64,000 nt of DNA from Stropharia rugosoannulata. Lineage: Eukaryota > Basidiomycota > Agaricomycetes > Agaricales > Strophariaceae. Shown here one piece after another: positions 24,731-36,729 of the stretch. The DNA lies in the NCBI GenBank assembly GCA_028532985.1, contig JANCIK010000008.1, forward strand, positions 2,232,001 through 2,296,000, given 5' to 3'. The notes under the pieces are model-generated. The model was not told the origin of the DNA and did no database searches. It was given only the letters and a program-made list of their open reading frames with translations. Both the position numbers and the translations under genes were made by a program. How positions within the stretch are numbered: the first letter of the stretch is position 1; every line of letters starts with the position of its first letter.

Positions 24731-25915
24731 TATAACTTAACGGACGAGTTCTAACTGGGTTCTTCAAAATACAATGGGTCCTCGAAGCTCGGCGCTTTAA
24801 ATACCATACAAGAAGCTGGTAACGCAGCGCCGCAGCTGCTGCGATTGGCGACTGTGATGACTGAATGGAGATCATGACTCGATTCGGTACCAAAAAACGA
24901 CCCCATATATTAAGTGCCAGATTATATACCGCGGTATGTTACGGCCTCCGAGCGCGTTGTAATCCGGGACCACTAAAGTTGAAGAACACTAACTTCGAGC
25001 GACTGTGGATGTGACTGTATAAATCCTGCAGTCAAGCGATTGTCATTTAACAGACTCACCACTCTCTTGACAACACCGTCTCGAGGCTATTACCGCTATC
25101 GAACAAAACTGTCACAAGGAATCCCATTGCGAATATTATAGTCATCGGAACCCAGAAATAATGATGCCGCCAAAGTGCAGTAATATCCTGGAGCCCAGGG
25201 ATATTTTGCTAGAGTGAAGCGATACAGAGAGTTATCCTGGAACCCAGAGATAACGGTGTCACCCAAATGCCGCTGTACAACGAACACGGTGAAACCTGAG
25301 TCGCTAGATAGGTGTTGACTCCTGAGATTCGAGAATAACCCCTGCCAAATCCCAGTGGTTGTTTGAGGAGACGAGAAAGGCTTTATGCGACTATAAACGA
25401 TTGCCTCTGCTTCAGACGTTGAAGAAGCAACGAGCCAGCGGTTGGGAAATAGGCAGGTAGTACTGAGTTCATGACGGCCAAGTTCTACGGGAGGCTAGGA
25501 CCAAGCTAGGACGAACAACCACTGCCATAATAGGAAGTTTCCCACATTTGTTGAAGTCGCGCGACCGTAAGAAGTTCAAACTTACGGCGCATATCCTGTG
25601 ATATTCACCGTGACGGCACTCGGGGCATTGCCACAAGCACGGTCGCATTGCGCAATAATATACTCAGTGGTTAAGATTCATAAAATAGAATTTGTTTGAC
25701 TAGACATGATTCACAAAAAATATTTCGGAAAAAATGTAACGGGATTAGAGGTGCAATGGCATAGTAAAAAATGAGTTTCAAAGTAGTTGACAATAATAGG
25801 CTACTGATTAGTATTCATACGTTTGTATTGGTGAATGATGAGTAGGGCATGCTACTATAAGACGACAACTCGAAGAGGTCAGGCACATAGAATACAAGGC
25901 CAGTACATTACACGT
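24731..25915. other. Intergenic region with a degenerate direct repeat
   Basis: No supported gene in about 1.2 kb. It contains imperfect direct repeats of a GGAACCCAGA-type unit (see the repeat at 25147-25277). Minus-strand frames here are short and unrecognised. Confidence 0.4.
25147..25277. repeat. Imperfect direct repeat, about 38-bp unit
   Basis: GGAACCCAGAAATAATGATG with its downstream sequence at 25147-25182 recurs as GGAACCCAGAGATAACGGTG at 25239-25277. A partial third copy (GGAGCCCAGGGATAT) lies between them near 25190. Function unknown. Confidence 0.5.
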
Positions 25916-28659
25916 TTATTTTCCAGAGTCCTCTGATGACAAATAGTTACTTGCTGCCTTCGCAGAAGCAGTGACTGCGCGCCGAAGGATAGAATGAGCT
26001 CTAATAGTTTTTCGCCATTCGGAAGCACAGCGAGGCCTCGCACTGCCCGACTCTAATTCCTTCAATCGGTTTAAGTAGAAACCTTCAAGTCGATCATTCC
26101 AGGCAGAAAAAAAAGTAAGTTCTTCCCATAGGGCGGCCGTTGGCCACCACGATACTGATGCTTGCTGAACACCAAGTCCTAAGTTTGGTGTATGACTCGT
26201 TAATCACTGGGTATGATCATTTCTTACTAGATTTGAAGCTGCTTACCTGTGTAGACCTTATAAACACCGCAAATTATGTCCATTTCACTGTCCTGTAGCT
26301 TGTCATCTATCCATCGTTGGGTATCACCGGGATTGAAAACTTCACCATTTGCATTCAATGTTGCATCCGCTGTAGGCCCGGCCAAGACTTCACTAAAGCT
26401 TACATTCAACTCTATTGACAATCGCCAAATTATCCCGCCTTTTTTTAGAGATGCTCGACCAACCCTGGGAATACACATTAGCTTCGCGCGCTCTTGTTTG
26501 TATAGTTCGTAATCGCCTTCGGAAAAAACACTGGAAGAAAGCCTTGTGCGAGGAATATAGCAAGCCAGGAACTCACTGCCTGCCAAAACGGATTCTGGTG
26601 TCAGTCTCAGAGTATAAAACTGTACTCCCCTGTTAAGAAGTTCGAATGCCAGTCGATAGTCATTCCAGTCTTCATCCAGACACACGACGGACAAGGCCAA
26701 ACCGGCACCTTTTACCGCTAAAGACCAGGGTGCAGTAGCACGGTCACCAAGCTTTAAGACAAAAAGATCTCCGGGTAACCTGTGAATTCGGTGGAAGCGC
26801 CACATTCTCCTGACGGATCTGTGATTGGAACATGCTAGATCATAAAGCTCATTTCGAGGACTGGCGCCTGGTTGCAGTAGATACTTAACAAAATCTATGG
26901 CAGCCTGGCCTGTAGTCGAGTTGAAGTAGTCATCAGGGATTGAAGGAGCGCCACAGACAGTCCGCACAGCGTTGAATTCTTCAGCTTGGCTATATTGCGG
27001 CAGCCGCAGAGTAGACTTGGACGTAGGGTACGTAAAGCCGTGCAAAAGATACAAGGTGTTTTCCGGGGAATATGTTTCCGGATCGTATTTTTCTTCAGGT
27101 AGAGGCTTTGTGAACACATTCTGCGATGACGGCAGAGCAGCAGTAGGGGGATGCAATGACACTGGTTGCTTGCAAGCTTTTGTCCCTTTGACCTGCTCAG
27201 ACAGGTTTGAATATTGCCGCAATGGTGTTCCATTGTCAATACTGCTGATTTGAGATGTCGGAGCAGATGCAGGTGAAAAGCTTGGGGGACCAGGCATTTC
27301 ATTAGAAAAATGCGGTTCGCGAAGACTCGCCCTATTCAAAGAGGAACATGATTTGGCAGGGTTGGGAACAGATGGCATGTCGATTAAAAAATCATCTTCG
27401 TCGCTCCAGGCATCTTCCTGTAATTCTTCAACGGTCTTGTTACCCATGGCCGAACAACAGTCCCATTCATTTGTGAGCTTATCGTAATACTTCTGTGCAA
27501 CACCATATGCAGCTAGTGTTACATCGTAGTCTCTCTTATAAACCGCAACCCGCTTCCATTTCCCATCCTCTTCTTCCCAAACAAAGACTTTTTTAGGAAC
27601 TTTAACAGCTTTGGCACCAGATTTTTCCAGTTGTAGACTCTGTCTCTTTCTACTTTCTATAAAGGTTTTCCAACCAGGTTTTTCATTGGATAATACCAAG
27701 GGACCGGTAACCAACGAAGGCTCTGCAACAAGAAACGACTTCGCTACTTGCAGTAAATGCGAAGGGGGTTTCCAACTCTCCCAACTGCCCGAAGAAAGTC
27801 GAAGGTGGTACTCTTCTCTTTCTCCCCACGGGTACCAAATAGGAATGTTCCATCTCACGAAAAAGTCGATTACGGGGTGTTGGAACGTGTCTCCCATGAT
27901 TTTTAAAAACACGCCAGCTCTTGGACAGAGTGGGGAGAATGACGCTAGCTCTTGCCGGATTCCTGCCGCTACATGGGGTTCAAAAAAGCGAAGTAAACCA
28001 TGGATCCATTGGGGTACGGGTGTCGCGTCGTGTTCATTATCGTACGTTTGAGCAACGGCAATTGCAAATGATACTAATCCCATCCAGGTGGCGAACCATT
28101 TTCGGCAACGATTTTCGGCAGCCATATGTTGACTTTTGTACTTGTATCCAGAAGTTAATGCAACAGCAGTTGAAACCACACTTTTCATTTCGGGGATACC
28201 ATACGCAGAGCGAAAGTACTTGAAAGTGTCATGCAGTGTGTTTTCGACTGCGGTCCAACGGGGAACATGTTCAGAATTAACTTGGTGCCTAGAAAGTTTC
28301 TTGCTCCTCTTAACACTCATCGAGTCAGAGTGAAGTTGGTCAAATGGAATAATGTCGAAATTGGGCACTTTGGGCACAAAGGGGAGATAGGCCATTTCTC
28401 GAGTCCACCAGAGTGGTTGTTGTATCTCGTCGACGTCGTCTCTACTGGCGATTCGCTGAAAAGGTTGGCCATCGTTGGACGGCAATTGGGGTACATGTGA
28501 GCTATTCGGCGAGTAGAATATGTCGCTTCCCAAAACAATTGCCCTGCCACGGTCAGTGTGAATCTCCTCCGGGCGGTTCAGTCGTGTTCGAATAGCCTTG
28601 AAATATTTTGAAGGTATAGATTCTGGTTGTATGGAATGAGGGGGACGCCGTGCCTCCAT
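25916..28659 (-). CDS. Large basidiomycete-specific hypothetical protein (891 aa)
   Basis: Two exons, 28659-26247 and 26178-25916, join across a 68-nt GT-AG intron to give 891 residues. The join reads VYTG-LGVQQASVSWWPTAA and the last exon ends AASNYLSSEDSGK. Visible landmarks: an N-terminal QPLWWTREMAYLPFVP; a middle segment FFVRWNIPIWYPWGEREEYH; a charged region with KVFVWEEEDGKWKRV; a low-complexity acidic and Ser-rich linker (WSDEDDFLIDMPS); and a C-terminal part with YLLHGFTYPTSK and FNPGDTQRWIDDKL. I recall families of this architecture in Agaricomycetes, often multicopy, with no assigned function. No transmembrane segment. The C-terminal exon reads as a helical domain rich in Trp and Arg. 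Start chosen at the first ATG of the long exon. Confidence 0.65.
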
Positions 28660-29127
28660 GGTCTAATTTATTTCAAAAGGGTTGTGTTGTTAGTGCTAAA
28701 TGCAATGGCATGGAATGTACGACCTAACTCACAATGGGCGCCAATCAAGGAGTAAGTATAGCAAGCCTCTATCGCAGTCTTCGAAGCTATGATATCCCAA
28801 GGGGGTGGGGCGTGAATGTCGATTATGCCCTAGAACCCCAGGACATAAACAAGTTCGAAGGTGACTGGAATATAAAAAGTTGCGATGTATTCAATCTGAA
28901 ACCAGAATTGATTACTCGACAGTGCTAGTGAATCGCGAATTGTTGAGTTAAGGACCACCTCTGCAGGTGGAAGCGCGGGGTTTGGTGATAAAGATTACTA
29001 GTTTGTTGAACTTGGGTGGATCGGGATAAAAGTAGAACACGCTTGGAACGCGTTTGAGAGGATGAGGCCAGCATATTAGTAATCAATCACGGTGCCTGTA
29101 ATTTTATCTTATCTTATCTTAATGTTA
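28660..29127. other. Intergenic region with a TTATC microsatellite
   Basis: No gene recognised. A short run of TTATC/TCTTA units lies at 29104-29120. A 64-codon plus-strand frame (28734-28928) has no recognisable content. Confidence 0.4.
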
Positions 29128-29683
29128 TCATATCATCAAATTAGCATTCAAGGTCTCGGCAGCACGGACACAGTAGAGTACATACTGACTCGCTAGCGCC
29201 CGGTACGCATCCCGACTCAAGCGCCATCCATCGTTGCCCACGAGCCGGACGGCGGCGCGCTCGTTCCCGACTGTAAATTTAAGCCAAAACGGTGGAGTAT
29301 CTTCAACATTCTTGCCGCCCAGAAACACGCGTCGTGCGAGATGCCATTGTCGATTCGTAAAGTATCATGGAGCACGGCATATAGTACCCAGTTCTTGTTC
29401 ACTTAAAGTAAAATATTTTTACTCTTTGCGTCCTCATGTACTGCGCTTACATCTTGAAGGGCTCTTCATCGATGCCGTAGTGCTGTGCGCACTTGTAGTT
29501 AGGTCGGGTTATGTAGTAGTCGTAACGGGGATGCGGTGCGCGTGTCCTTTTCATTTCCTCCGTCGGTACTTCAGGTAGGTCGCATAGCGTCTTGTTAATG
29601 ATGGCATGAAAGTCAAAACGGGATCCAGGATTTTGGAGCAAATTATTGACCTCCTCAGCTACGAAATCATCAGCTGTAACCAA
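29128..29683 (-). pseudogene. Fragment of a lineage-specific hypothetical gene
   Basis: Two open stretches on this strand look coding. The upstream one (29683-29447) has FVAEEVNNLLQNPGSRFDFH and RYDYYITRPNYKCAQHYGI. The downstream one (to 29128) has FLGGKNVEDTPPFWLKFTVG and RAAVRLVGNDGWRLSRDAYR followed by ALASQYVLYCVRAAE. They are in different frames, and I found no clean GT-AG join that connects them without a stop. This suggests either a degraded gene or an exon I have mis-placed. The second block resembles the end of a recurrent Agaricomycete hypothetical family, recalled only by pattern. No function can be given. Confidence 0.35.
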
Positions 29684-30573
29684 AAATTCCGATGTGAAAG
29701 CATATCATACGCGTGGCCACGAATCTAGGAGATTCCGAATGGTTTAGGTAACTCAAAACTCGTTGTGACTCGAATGGGCTCAGTCAAGCGGGGATGCCCA
29801 AAGAAATATAGCGCGCGGGCTAGAGCCTAGTCACGGGCGCAGACGTTTCCAGTAGACACTGAGTCCGAGTCGCAGCGGCCGTATGGCGCTTAGTAGGGCC
29901 TGCGGTCGGCTTCCGCAGGCTATTCTCGTCTCGTTTCTGGCATCAGTTTCTGCAATGGTATTTGGCGAAGCCGTGTCTTCTGGTAGGGACAACACCGACA
30001 CAGGTGCAGGCAGTCCATGGTATGATTCGGAGTTGTGAGGATCAAAATTTGCTGGGGCCGAAGGGATGGAATGGCTTTGCTTCCGAGCCGGCGCACTAGC
30101 CAATATGTTTTAGAAAAGACTGTCAATGAAAAGAATTGGAGATGAGTCACGGTGATTAGATATATGCGGCAAGGCGAACGGAGGCACAGTGTTGGGGCTT
30201 AGTACTTGGGCGAGATGACTCGCTTCGACCGAGTGGGTTTGCCTTCGTCACTGGTTTTGCCTTTACCAGCATGGGAATAAGAATGGATGCTGTCGAAGTT
30301 AGCGCTAACATTGCATCATGGACTCAGGGTAACGATAAAAAGTACAACGGATGTTTAATGTATATCATATGTTACGTAGTAAGTACAGAAATGAGCTGCT
30401 CCCCGCCTTATCAGTATCATCACAACACCTCAAAAAAAAGTAGAGGAATAAGTGGAAACAACCAGTGTACATACAGCTAGCACTGCTAACTTCTGACGAT
30501 AACAAGAGTGAATTTAGTAATAATGTAGAGGAAGAACAGAAAGGTTGGGATAAGATGAAAGGTTTGTGATGCA
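29684..30573. other. Intergenic region, weak minus-strand frames only
   Basis: A 90-codon minus-strand frame at 29831-30103 is Ser/Pro-rich and unrecognised; it might be an N-terminal exon of the fragment at 29128-29683. Nothing else was seen. Confidence 0.3.
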
Positions 30574-31645
30574 TCAGCAAGCAAGACCTTCTTTAAGGGC
30601 ATCGTCCAATTGTCCTTTTGTCGCGTCTGCTGGGATGTCATAGGCATTTCTGAGGATATGGCGGATAGGGAAGTTGGACCATGGTCTGTGTTTCAACTCA
30701 TTCTCAATTCTTGACTTTGGAACGCGCTGAACGAATGAGAAAGAGGCAGGGAAGCGGGTACTACCGGGAAGGCGATTATCAAGCCTAAAAAGGTTGATAG
30801 AACAGCGTTCACGCTTGCTGCACTCCTCTTTCACACGAGCAATTCTTGCGTCGATATCCTCCAGGGCTATGGCGGCCTCTTGATACAGTTGCACAAGTGG
30901 GACAACTTTGCGCATCCAATAATCGAGATCGAGTAAAATAGCAGATTGACGAAGGGATGCTGCACTTCTGGCATCTGAGGCACTGGCGAAGAAGTCTTCC
31001 AAGGCCTCTGAAGAACACTGAGCAAGAAAAGCTTGGAGCTGATAGTAGTAATGGTTCAATTATCTATCACTTGTACGGAAGAATAGAACTCACATCTTCT
31101 GGATTAACGAGATGGCGCTCTTGTACAAATGCATCATGTACGGATAGAGCTTCATTAGTGTCTTTCGAGAGTCCTGATGTAAAGAACAAAGGACCGTCGC
31201 CCCTGTTTTCTTCATGGCCGCTGGTGTCATAGTTCTCGACTTTGTCCTATACACTCAGTCATGAGGATTTATTGAACATATAGCATTTGACTGAAACTCA
31301 TACAATTGCACTAGTTTGTGAGACTAGTTCTCCGCTGCAGGCTGTAGGGGAGCTAGATCGCAAGCAGATCTCATTTCCATTATTGTAACTTGAAATACTT
31401 GCAGCCCAAGCGCGAATACGGTCTGAAGTTGGTTGCTGGGAGGCTGGTAAGGCCGGAGAATCCAAGTCAATAGATGGCAGCAAGTTCCTGGAACCGTTTG
31501 ACAGGCTAACTGGGGACTCCGAGTCAGTAGCACTGAGGTCTGAGAGGTGGTCTTCAAATCCGAACGTCGAATCCTTATCCGCGGAAGGAGTGACGGAGGC
31601 AAACTTTGCATAAACTGCAAGGTGGGGGGTGTAGTGTTTGGACAT
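30574..31645 (-). CDS. Hypothetical protein, three exons
   Basis: Exons 31645-31304, 31246-31094 and 31038-30574 are separated by introns of 57 and 55 nt with good borders. All joins keep frame, giving about 319 residues. The N-terminal third is Ser/Thr/Pro-rich (SVTPSADKDSTFGFEDHL) and probably disordered. The C-terminal half is helical with a coiled-coil-like run (YQEAAIALEDIDARIARVKE) and ends with KGQLDDALKEGLAC. A GTG codon one position upstream of the ATG at 31645 was not taken as start. No family is recognised and no signal or membrane segment is present. Confidence 0.55.
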
Positions 31646-32756
31646 CACTTTCCTAGCAGCCGCTAGAGAAGCAATTGGATGTCTAGGGGATGAACGAGTC
31701 TAGAAATGAAAACTCCTATACGCTGCTTAAACACGTCATCACAGTGGGAACCACAAACAGAATGTCAACAGAATGGAAGGGCCCCTGAACAGCGCAACCT
31801 GGAATAACTCTCCTGGGAAAACATGAGAATTATCATTTCACGAATCAATCAGGTGTTGTGTTAAATCCGGCACCGGTGAGTACTTGGGAGCAACGTGGTT
31901 CCAACTGTGGGCGAATCGGTGGTGAGATCAGGTGGGATAACATCTGAAACCATTTGGTTCCATAGTAATTATTAGTGCATAGTAAAAAAAAGAAGAAAAA
32001 GGTCCACTAGACTTCCAGGGGTCCCTATATTTTGCGCGCTTCGTACCTGAGGTAGTTTCAACAGCATTGCCACAGCCGGTACTAGTAACTCAACTCAAAC
32101 GAGCAGTGAGGGATGTGAATGTGATGCCATACTTACTTCAACTTTGCTTCAACTTCAACCCGTCGCAGGAATTCACCGAAAAACGTTTGAACATTATTCG
32201 TCGGCGGATAGTACCGGTAGCATCATTGATTTGGCATTCACACAATAATTCAAGTTTGTACATCCCGTGTCACCGGTAACCGGTAACCGTCTACACTTTC
32301 ACAAGCCTGGCATATAATCAGCCATTACTCAGTCTTCCGAAACAGTGGTTGTCCCAAGGCTGTCAGGAGTTAAAACTACTCATTTTGGGTGCGCTTTCAT
32401 AGTAAGTAGCCTTTAGTTACAGTGATTAAAACTTCCATCCAATGGATGATATCTAAGCCCAGCCTTAAGTTCAACTGCCAGACGGCTACCAGTGGCACTG
32501 TGCACCTCAACAAGTTGTTTGTCGGAATACCCAATGCTAAAATCGCAGTGTTTGATTTGCACGCTTAGCAGCCGGAGTTGAATACGGCGCTATTTTCAAG
32601 GTCTGGTTGTGAAATTGTTATAATTATTAACTCTCACTGACTGTTACTGAGAGTGCGTACTATCAACAGTCGTACTAGTTGCAGTGATAACGTGTGTCCT
32701 TTGAAGAATTAAGTACCCATAGATTAGGCATATAAAGTATACGAGGAAGTTTTGAT
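31646..32756. other. Divergent intergenic region between two hypothetical genes
   Basis: 1.1 kb between diverging genes, so it should carry both promoters. A short tandem ACCGGTAACCGGTAACC lies near 32270 and other ACCGGT strings occur at 31870 and 32210; this could be a factor-binding cluster. No gene was seen. Confidence 0.35.
32731..32739 (+). promoter_or_regulatory. TATA box very close to the start codon
   Basis: TATAAAGTA lies only 26 bp upstream of the ATG at 32757. Transcription would normally begin about 30 bp or more downstream of a TATA box, so the true start may be the next in-frame ATG at 32817. Confidence 0.4.
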
Positions 32757-34791
32757 ATGCAGCATTATCATTCATTGCCCAGTGGTTTTTCTCAGTTCGC
32801 ATTGACGGGCCTCGGCATGTCTTCCAGTCTTGGTTCTGGAGAACAACCTCCGCCTCTGAGGCCGGGGATGCTCCCTATTCCTATTTTGTTGGGCCGCCTT
32901 ACTAGTCACTACTATAGTAATGCTCTGCGCAGCTCCAATCACGGTTCCGCCGACCCTGCCTTGCTCGAGAATAACGGTATGAGGGGGGCCGTCCCAACAA
33001 TCCAATGGGAGGACGACGGTCTTGAAATCCCCTTGATCGACCTCGATGAGATTGCTAGCAGTCACGGATCAACTGCCACTCAATCGTTGTCCCGCCCCGT
33101 CGACCATACTCAGCTAGCAAGATCGATGACTGCCATAGAACTTAGATGCAATAATGACCTCGGCCATTCCTTTATGAACATGTTCAAATCTGACGTCAGT
33201 TTCAACTGCATATATTGATTGATCAAGGTGTTAACTTACGTGTCTCCTTCAGGAAGAAATAAAAGCCGACGCTGAGCCTGACGCTCCCGGCGCGGATGGC
33301 AATGATACCGCTTCGACGCCTCAAGTTTCTTCGTTGACGTACTACATGGAGAGCGCAGTGAAAAGGAACTGGGAGGGATTCGCCGACAACAAATTCACGA
33401 TGGACCGAGAGGACAGCGGCTCTACGAGGAAATTTACGAGCAACTCATTTGGATCTGCACAGCAGGCGATGACACATGCAATGTTGTACCTTTTCACACA
33501 CTACCTTTTCAGGCTTCAACTGCTGCACCTCTTGTGGCGAGGGGAAGTTGTTACGGATATACAGGTATTGCCAATGATTATATGATTAATGAAGAGTAGT
33601 ATCAATCAGGACTCACTACTAGTTCATGTAGGCGTTGGTTGGCACTTTAATAGAAAGCCTGCTCGAGTTTAATCTTTTCTACAAGACTCTCTGGTTGTCG
33701 GTCAAGCAATCCAAGCTCACCAAAAATCTCATTCCTAATTTGGCACGCAGCAATAACTTATTGGTCCCAATCGCGAGACAGGCTCCAGATCCGTTCTATG
33801 ATTATGTTGTAAATGATCTAGCAGGTTGTGTAAGTGTTTTATTAATAAGTTCAATTATTGACTCAACTTACGGGTTTTCATATATGCATGCAGTTTTACG
33901 AACTTCTAGACGACTTCATGTCTGTCCTCATTTCATTTACGCAGGAGGACTACTTGGAAAAGAAGTTCAACCTTCTGCGCGGGCACTTGACAGCTTTTTT
34001 GGAGTATGAAATATTTGCTAACGGATCCACTCTTCGTGAAAAGGCAGTGCAGATGTACAAAACTTTGGGACTGTATCACCTCTGGAGGAAGTTCAAACAA
34101 AAGAACGGTAGCTTTACCGCCACACCAGCAGCTATAAATAGCAGCGTAAAGGAGCGATTGATCAGATTTTACACCTCCCCGCAAGTGGAAGTTGTGTTCC
34201 GTCGTGCAGTCATGTATTGGGGCGTCGACACTCTATTCGATACTAATCAGGGTTCGGGGTACGTCTCCGCGCAAGCATTGGCACTGCCTATAGCAGTAGT
34301 GAGCATTAATAGGAACATTCAATGTAATTTTGCTAATTATGTTCGGATATGTATAGGCTGATCTGGTCCTCGCGGGGCTAGCGGAGAGGACTGAAGGCAC
34401 CCGCGCTACCAGTAGTCCACACACCTTGAAGTCAGACATGATTGTTGCGATCCGGCTGCACGCGCACATGCTCGCACACCTCGTGGGTGAAACCGGATTA
34501 CCGAGTCCAGAGGCAGATGCGAGAACACAAGCCCAACCATCATCACCCATATACCGCTTCCTCGATAGTATTGCAGCAACCTTGAAAGTCCCCTCGACTA
34601 AATCATCTCCAGCACCACCGGAAGCAGACATTGAGGTCGATGAATCGGTTTTCTTCTTTGAATGCCTGAAGTTGTTTGGTACTGCCAATAAATCAGGTGA
34701 TCAAACTCAACAATTTGATGCATTCGCCTCCGACAGCGATGATGACCTCGCTCAGCACCTGCTACCGTTAATTCAACTCCCGTCAGAGTGA
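32757..34791 (+). CDS. Large hypothetical protein, basidiomycete type
   Basis: Five or six exons with short GT-AG introns (for example donor after FKSD near 33195, and others near 33565, 33830 and 34300). The N-terminal 150 residues are Pro/Ser/Gly-rich and acidic (IPLIDLDEIASSHGS). The middle and C-terminal parts look largely helical: YLFTHYLFRLQLLHLLWRGE, LEFNLFYKTLWLSVKQSKL, FYELLDDFMSVLISFTQEDY and VKERLIRFYTSPQVEVVFRR. The C-tail is acidic (FASDSDDDLAQHLLPLIQ). There is no signal peptide and no certain membrane span. I recognise no named domain. A TATA box 26 bp before this ATG makes the next ATG (32817) an equally good start. Confidence 0.6.
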
Positions 34792-35169
34792 TGGACCATA
34801 GTGTTTTGAAGCACCTCGGAGTATAGGTGGTATATGCCTAACTAAGTAGAAAGTCGGTCGTTGTTATTGAATAGATTACTTTACGTGTTTCCTCTTCGCA
34901 GCCGCTCCTAGCAGCTCCTGAGCGCAGTAAAGTCAAAATCTTGCCATATATGTAGACAAAGCAGAATTAATAGATGCGACAGTCTGCGGCTTGAACAACG
35001 CCGCAGTTGTTATATGATACAGCTTATACATTTCATCAGCTTTCGTCCAACTAGGCAAACCTTGAATGCACTAGTAGTATAGTAAGGCTAGTAGGGGAAC
35101 TACACTTCGCAAACACTTGGCCAAAGAGGGCGGTACACGAATGCGGGTTCAGTCGCAGTCGTAGCTTCA
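34792..35169. other. Intergenic region, nothing recognised
   Basis: About 380 bp between two plus-strand genes, holding the terminator of one and the promoter of the next. Confidence 0.4.
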
Positions 35170-35180
35170 TATATATATAG
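35170..35180 (+). promoter_or_regulatory. TATA box of the twin-finger gene
   Basis: TATATATATAG lies about 50 bp upstream of the ATG at 35222, with the A/C-rich leader expected of a fungal core promoter. Confidence 0.55.
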
Positions 35181-35221
35181 TAGCACCATAGTTACTTCAA
35201 CATCGACATCCTCACTTCATT

Positions 35222-36132
35222 ATGTCTATCTCTGCACTACAGGGGAACGATAAACGCACGTCTCATGAAGAGACGGAGTCAAAGATCATTTCATCGCCTA
35301 GTGACAATCCTGGATTACCACTGCTTCAGCCTCGAGCAATAAGGAGAAAAAAGGAGTACTACATGCTCCCGTATTTGCCACCGTCTCCAAGCCCGAACCC
35401 AGCGCATGGAAGCAGCGACAAAGAGAGCATAAGACGACCACGCGGCAAGAATACAGCAATGAAGACTGCAGGTGAGACTCCCGTATTTGCCTCGGCCTTC
35501 AGAAGTATAACCCCCCGGAATCACAGTATCAGAGCTGGCAATTGACTCTTGTCAATTAAATAGACTATTGCACATACAAAAACGGCCCGGTATTGTCAAC
35601 ACAAATTTAGTCCCGCTTTTTAATCCTTCGCTGGAATACAGAACGTCATTTTCGCAGTTGCTGAGCCTGGATTGGCTACCTGCATATGGGCTACCCGGAG
35701 ACGAATTTTGGAAGTTATTCGTGAGATGTCGAGTTTGTCTCAATTTCATGACGGCAAGGACACTGCCTTACCACAAATGCCCAGGTAATAGTACTCGTGC
35801 AAAAATCTTGTCTACCAAACTCTTATGCTGCGATAATAGGCCTTGTTGATATATTCAGTCCAAGAACAAGAACAGGTCAATTTTCGATGAGATTGCTTGA
35901 TGCCCATGACCCCGACAATGCCGCAGGGGTTCCAAGAGAGATTTTCGAAGATATATTCTATGTCTGCGAGCTTTGCGGGCGGTATATGACTAAGAGAGTG
36001 GCCCAAAGCCATTGCGAACACGATCTTGACGGTAGCGACGATGAGGATGATGACGGTGGCAGCTCATTGGGGGATTCAAAGCTTTGCATTGTCCTGCGAC
36101 ATCCTAGCTGCAATGGTAATGCGACGGCATAG
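35222..36132 (+). CDS. Small protein with two matching Cys/His finger motifs
   Basis: Exons 35222-35471, 35611-35784 and 35840-36132 give 238 residues with all joins in frame. The first intron is unusually long for this window (139 nt). The N-terminal third is basic and Pro/Ser-rich (RAIRRKKEYYMLPYLPPSPS). It is followed by YGLPGDEFWKLFVRCRVC, which opens finger 1: C-x2-C-x11-H-x-C (CRVCLNFMTARTLPYHKC). Finger 2 is near the C-terminus: C-x2-C-x11-H-C (CELCGRYMTKRVAQSHC). A strongly acidic stretch with DGSDDEDDDGG follows. The two fingers share spacing, so they are probably repeated zinc-binding modules, possibly for nucleic acid or protein contacts. No named family recognised. The third exon could alternatively start at 35876. 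Confidence 0.6.
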
Positions 36133-36298
36133 GGAAACTTTGATCGATGCTAGTATATGTACAGTCAGCTTGAAGCATTCAATGAGCGCTTTAGCTGGCT
36201 GAATTAATGACCATTGCATGTTTCAAGATAACAGTTTGAAGCCTGTAGTAAACATTCCTCGTGCGACTAGATAGCCCGAACAACCTAGTTTCAATGTC

Positions 36299-36541
36299 GC
36301 ATGTACCATGGGTCCCCAAAGATTCATAAATGTTGGAACCGGATATATTTTGGAACCCCAAAATATTTGAGTAGAACTTGAAGGGAGCGATCAGCAAGCG
36401 TCATCGACATCGTAAAGGTTGAGGTTGAAGCATATCTGGCCATCCCTGTCACAGGCTATGTTGCATGTATCATGAGAACCCATAGATACATGAAGGTTAG
36501 AGCCGGGAATATTTTGGAAACCCAAAATATTTCAGTAGAGT
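36299..36541. repeat. Pair of degenerate direct repeats, about 80 bp each
   Basis: Unit 1 (36299-36380) and unit 2 (36463-36541) share GCATGTA[C/T]CATG at the left and the core TATTTTGGAA[C/A]CCCAAAATATTT. The core is itself an imperfect palindrome around CCAAAATATTTTGG-like sequence. Spacing between unit starts is about 164 bp. Confidence 0.55.
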
Positions 36542-36729
36542 TGGCTTGAATTGGGCTTGAAGACGAGCGTTCTTAGGGGAGTCCGTTACTGTCCAATTGC
36601 TGCTATTCAATCGGAGATTCAAATACAAGAACGCTGCTTTGGGCTTGCGCCTCGTGAAGCGAGCTCGAACTTCATACTAGTACTTTCTTGAAACAGTGCT
36701 CTTGTTACTCATCTTTTCTTTCCTCGTCG

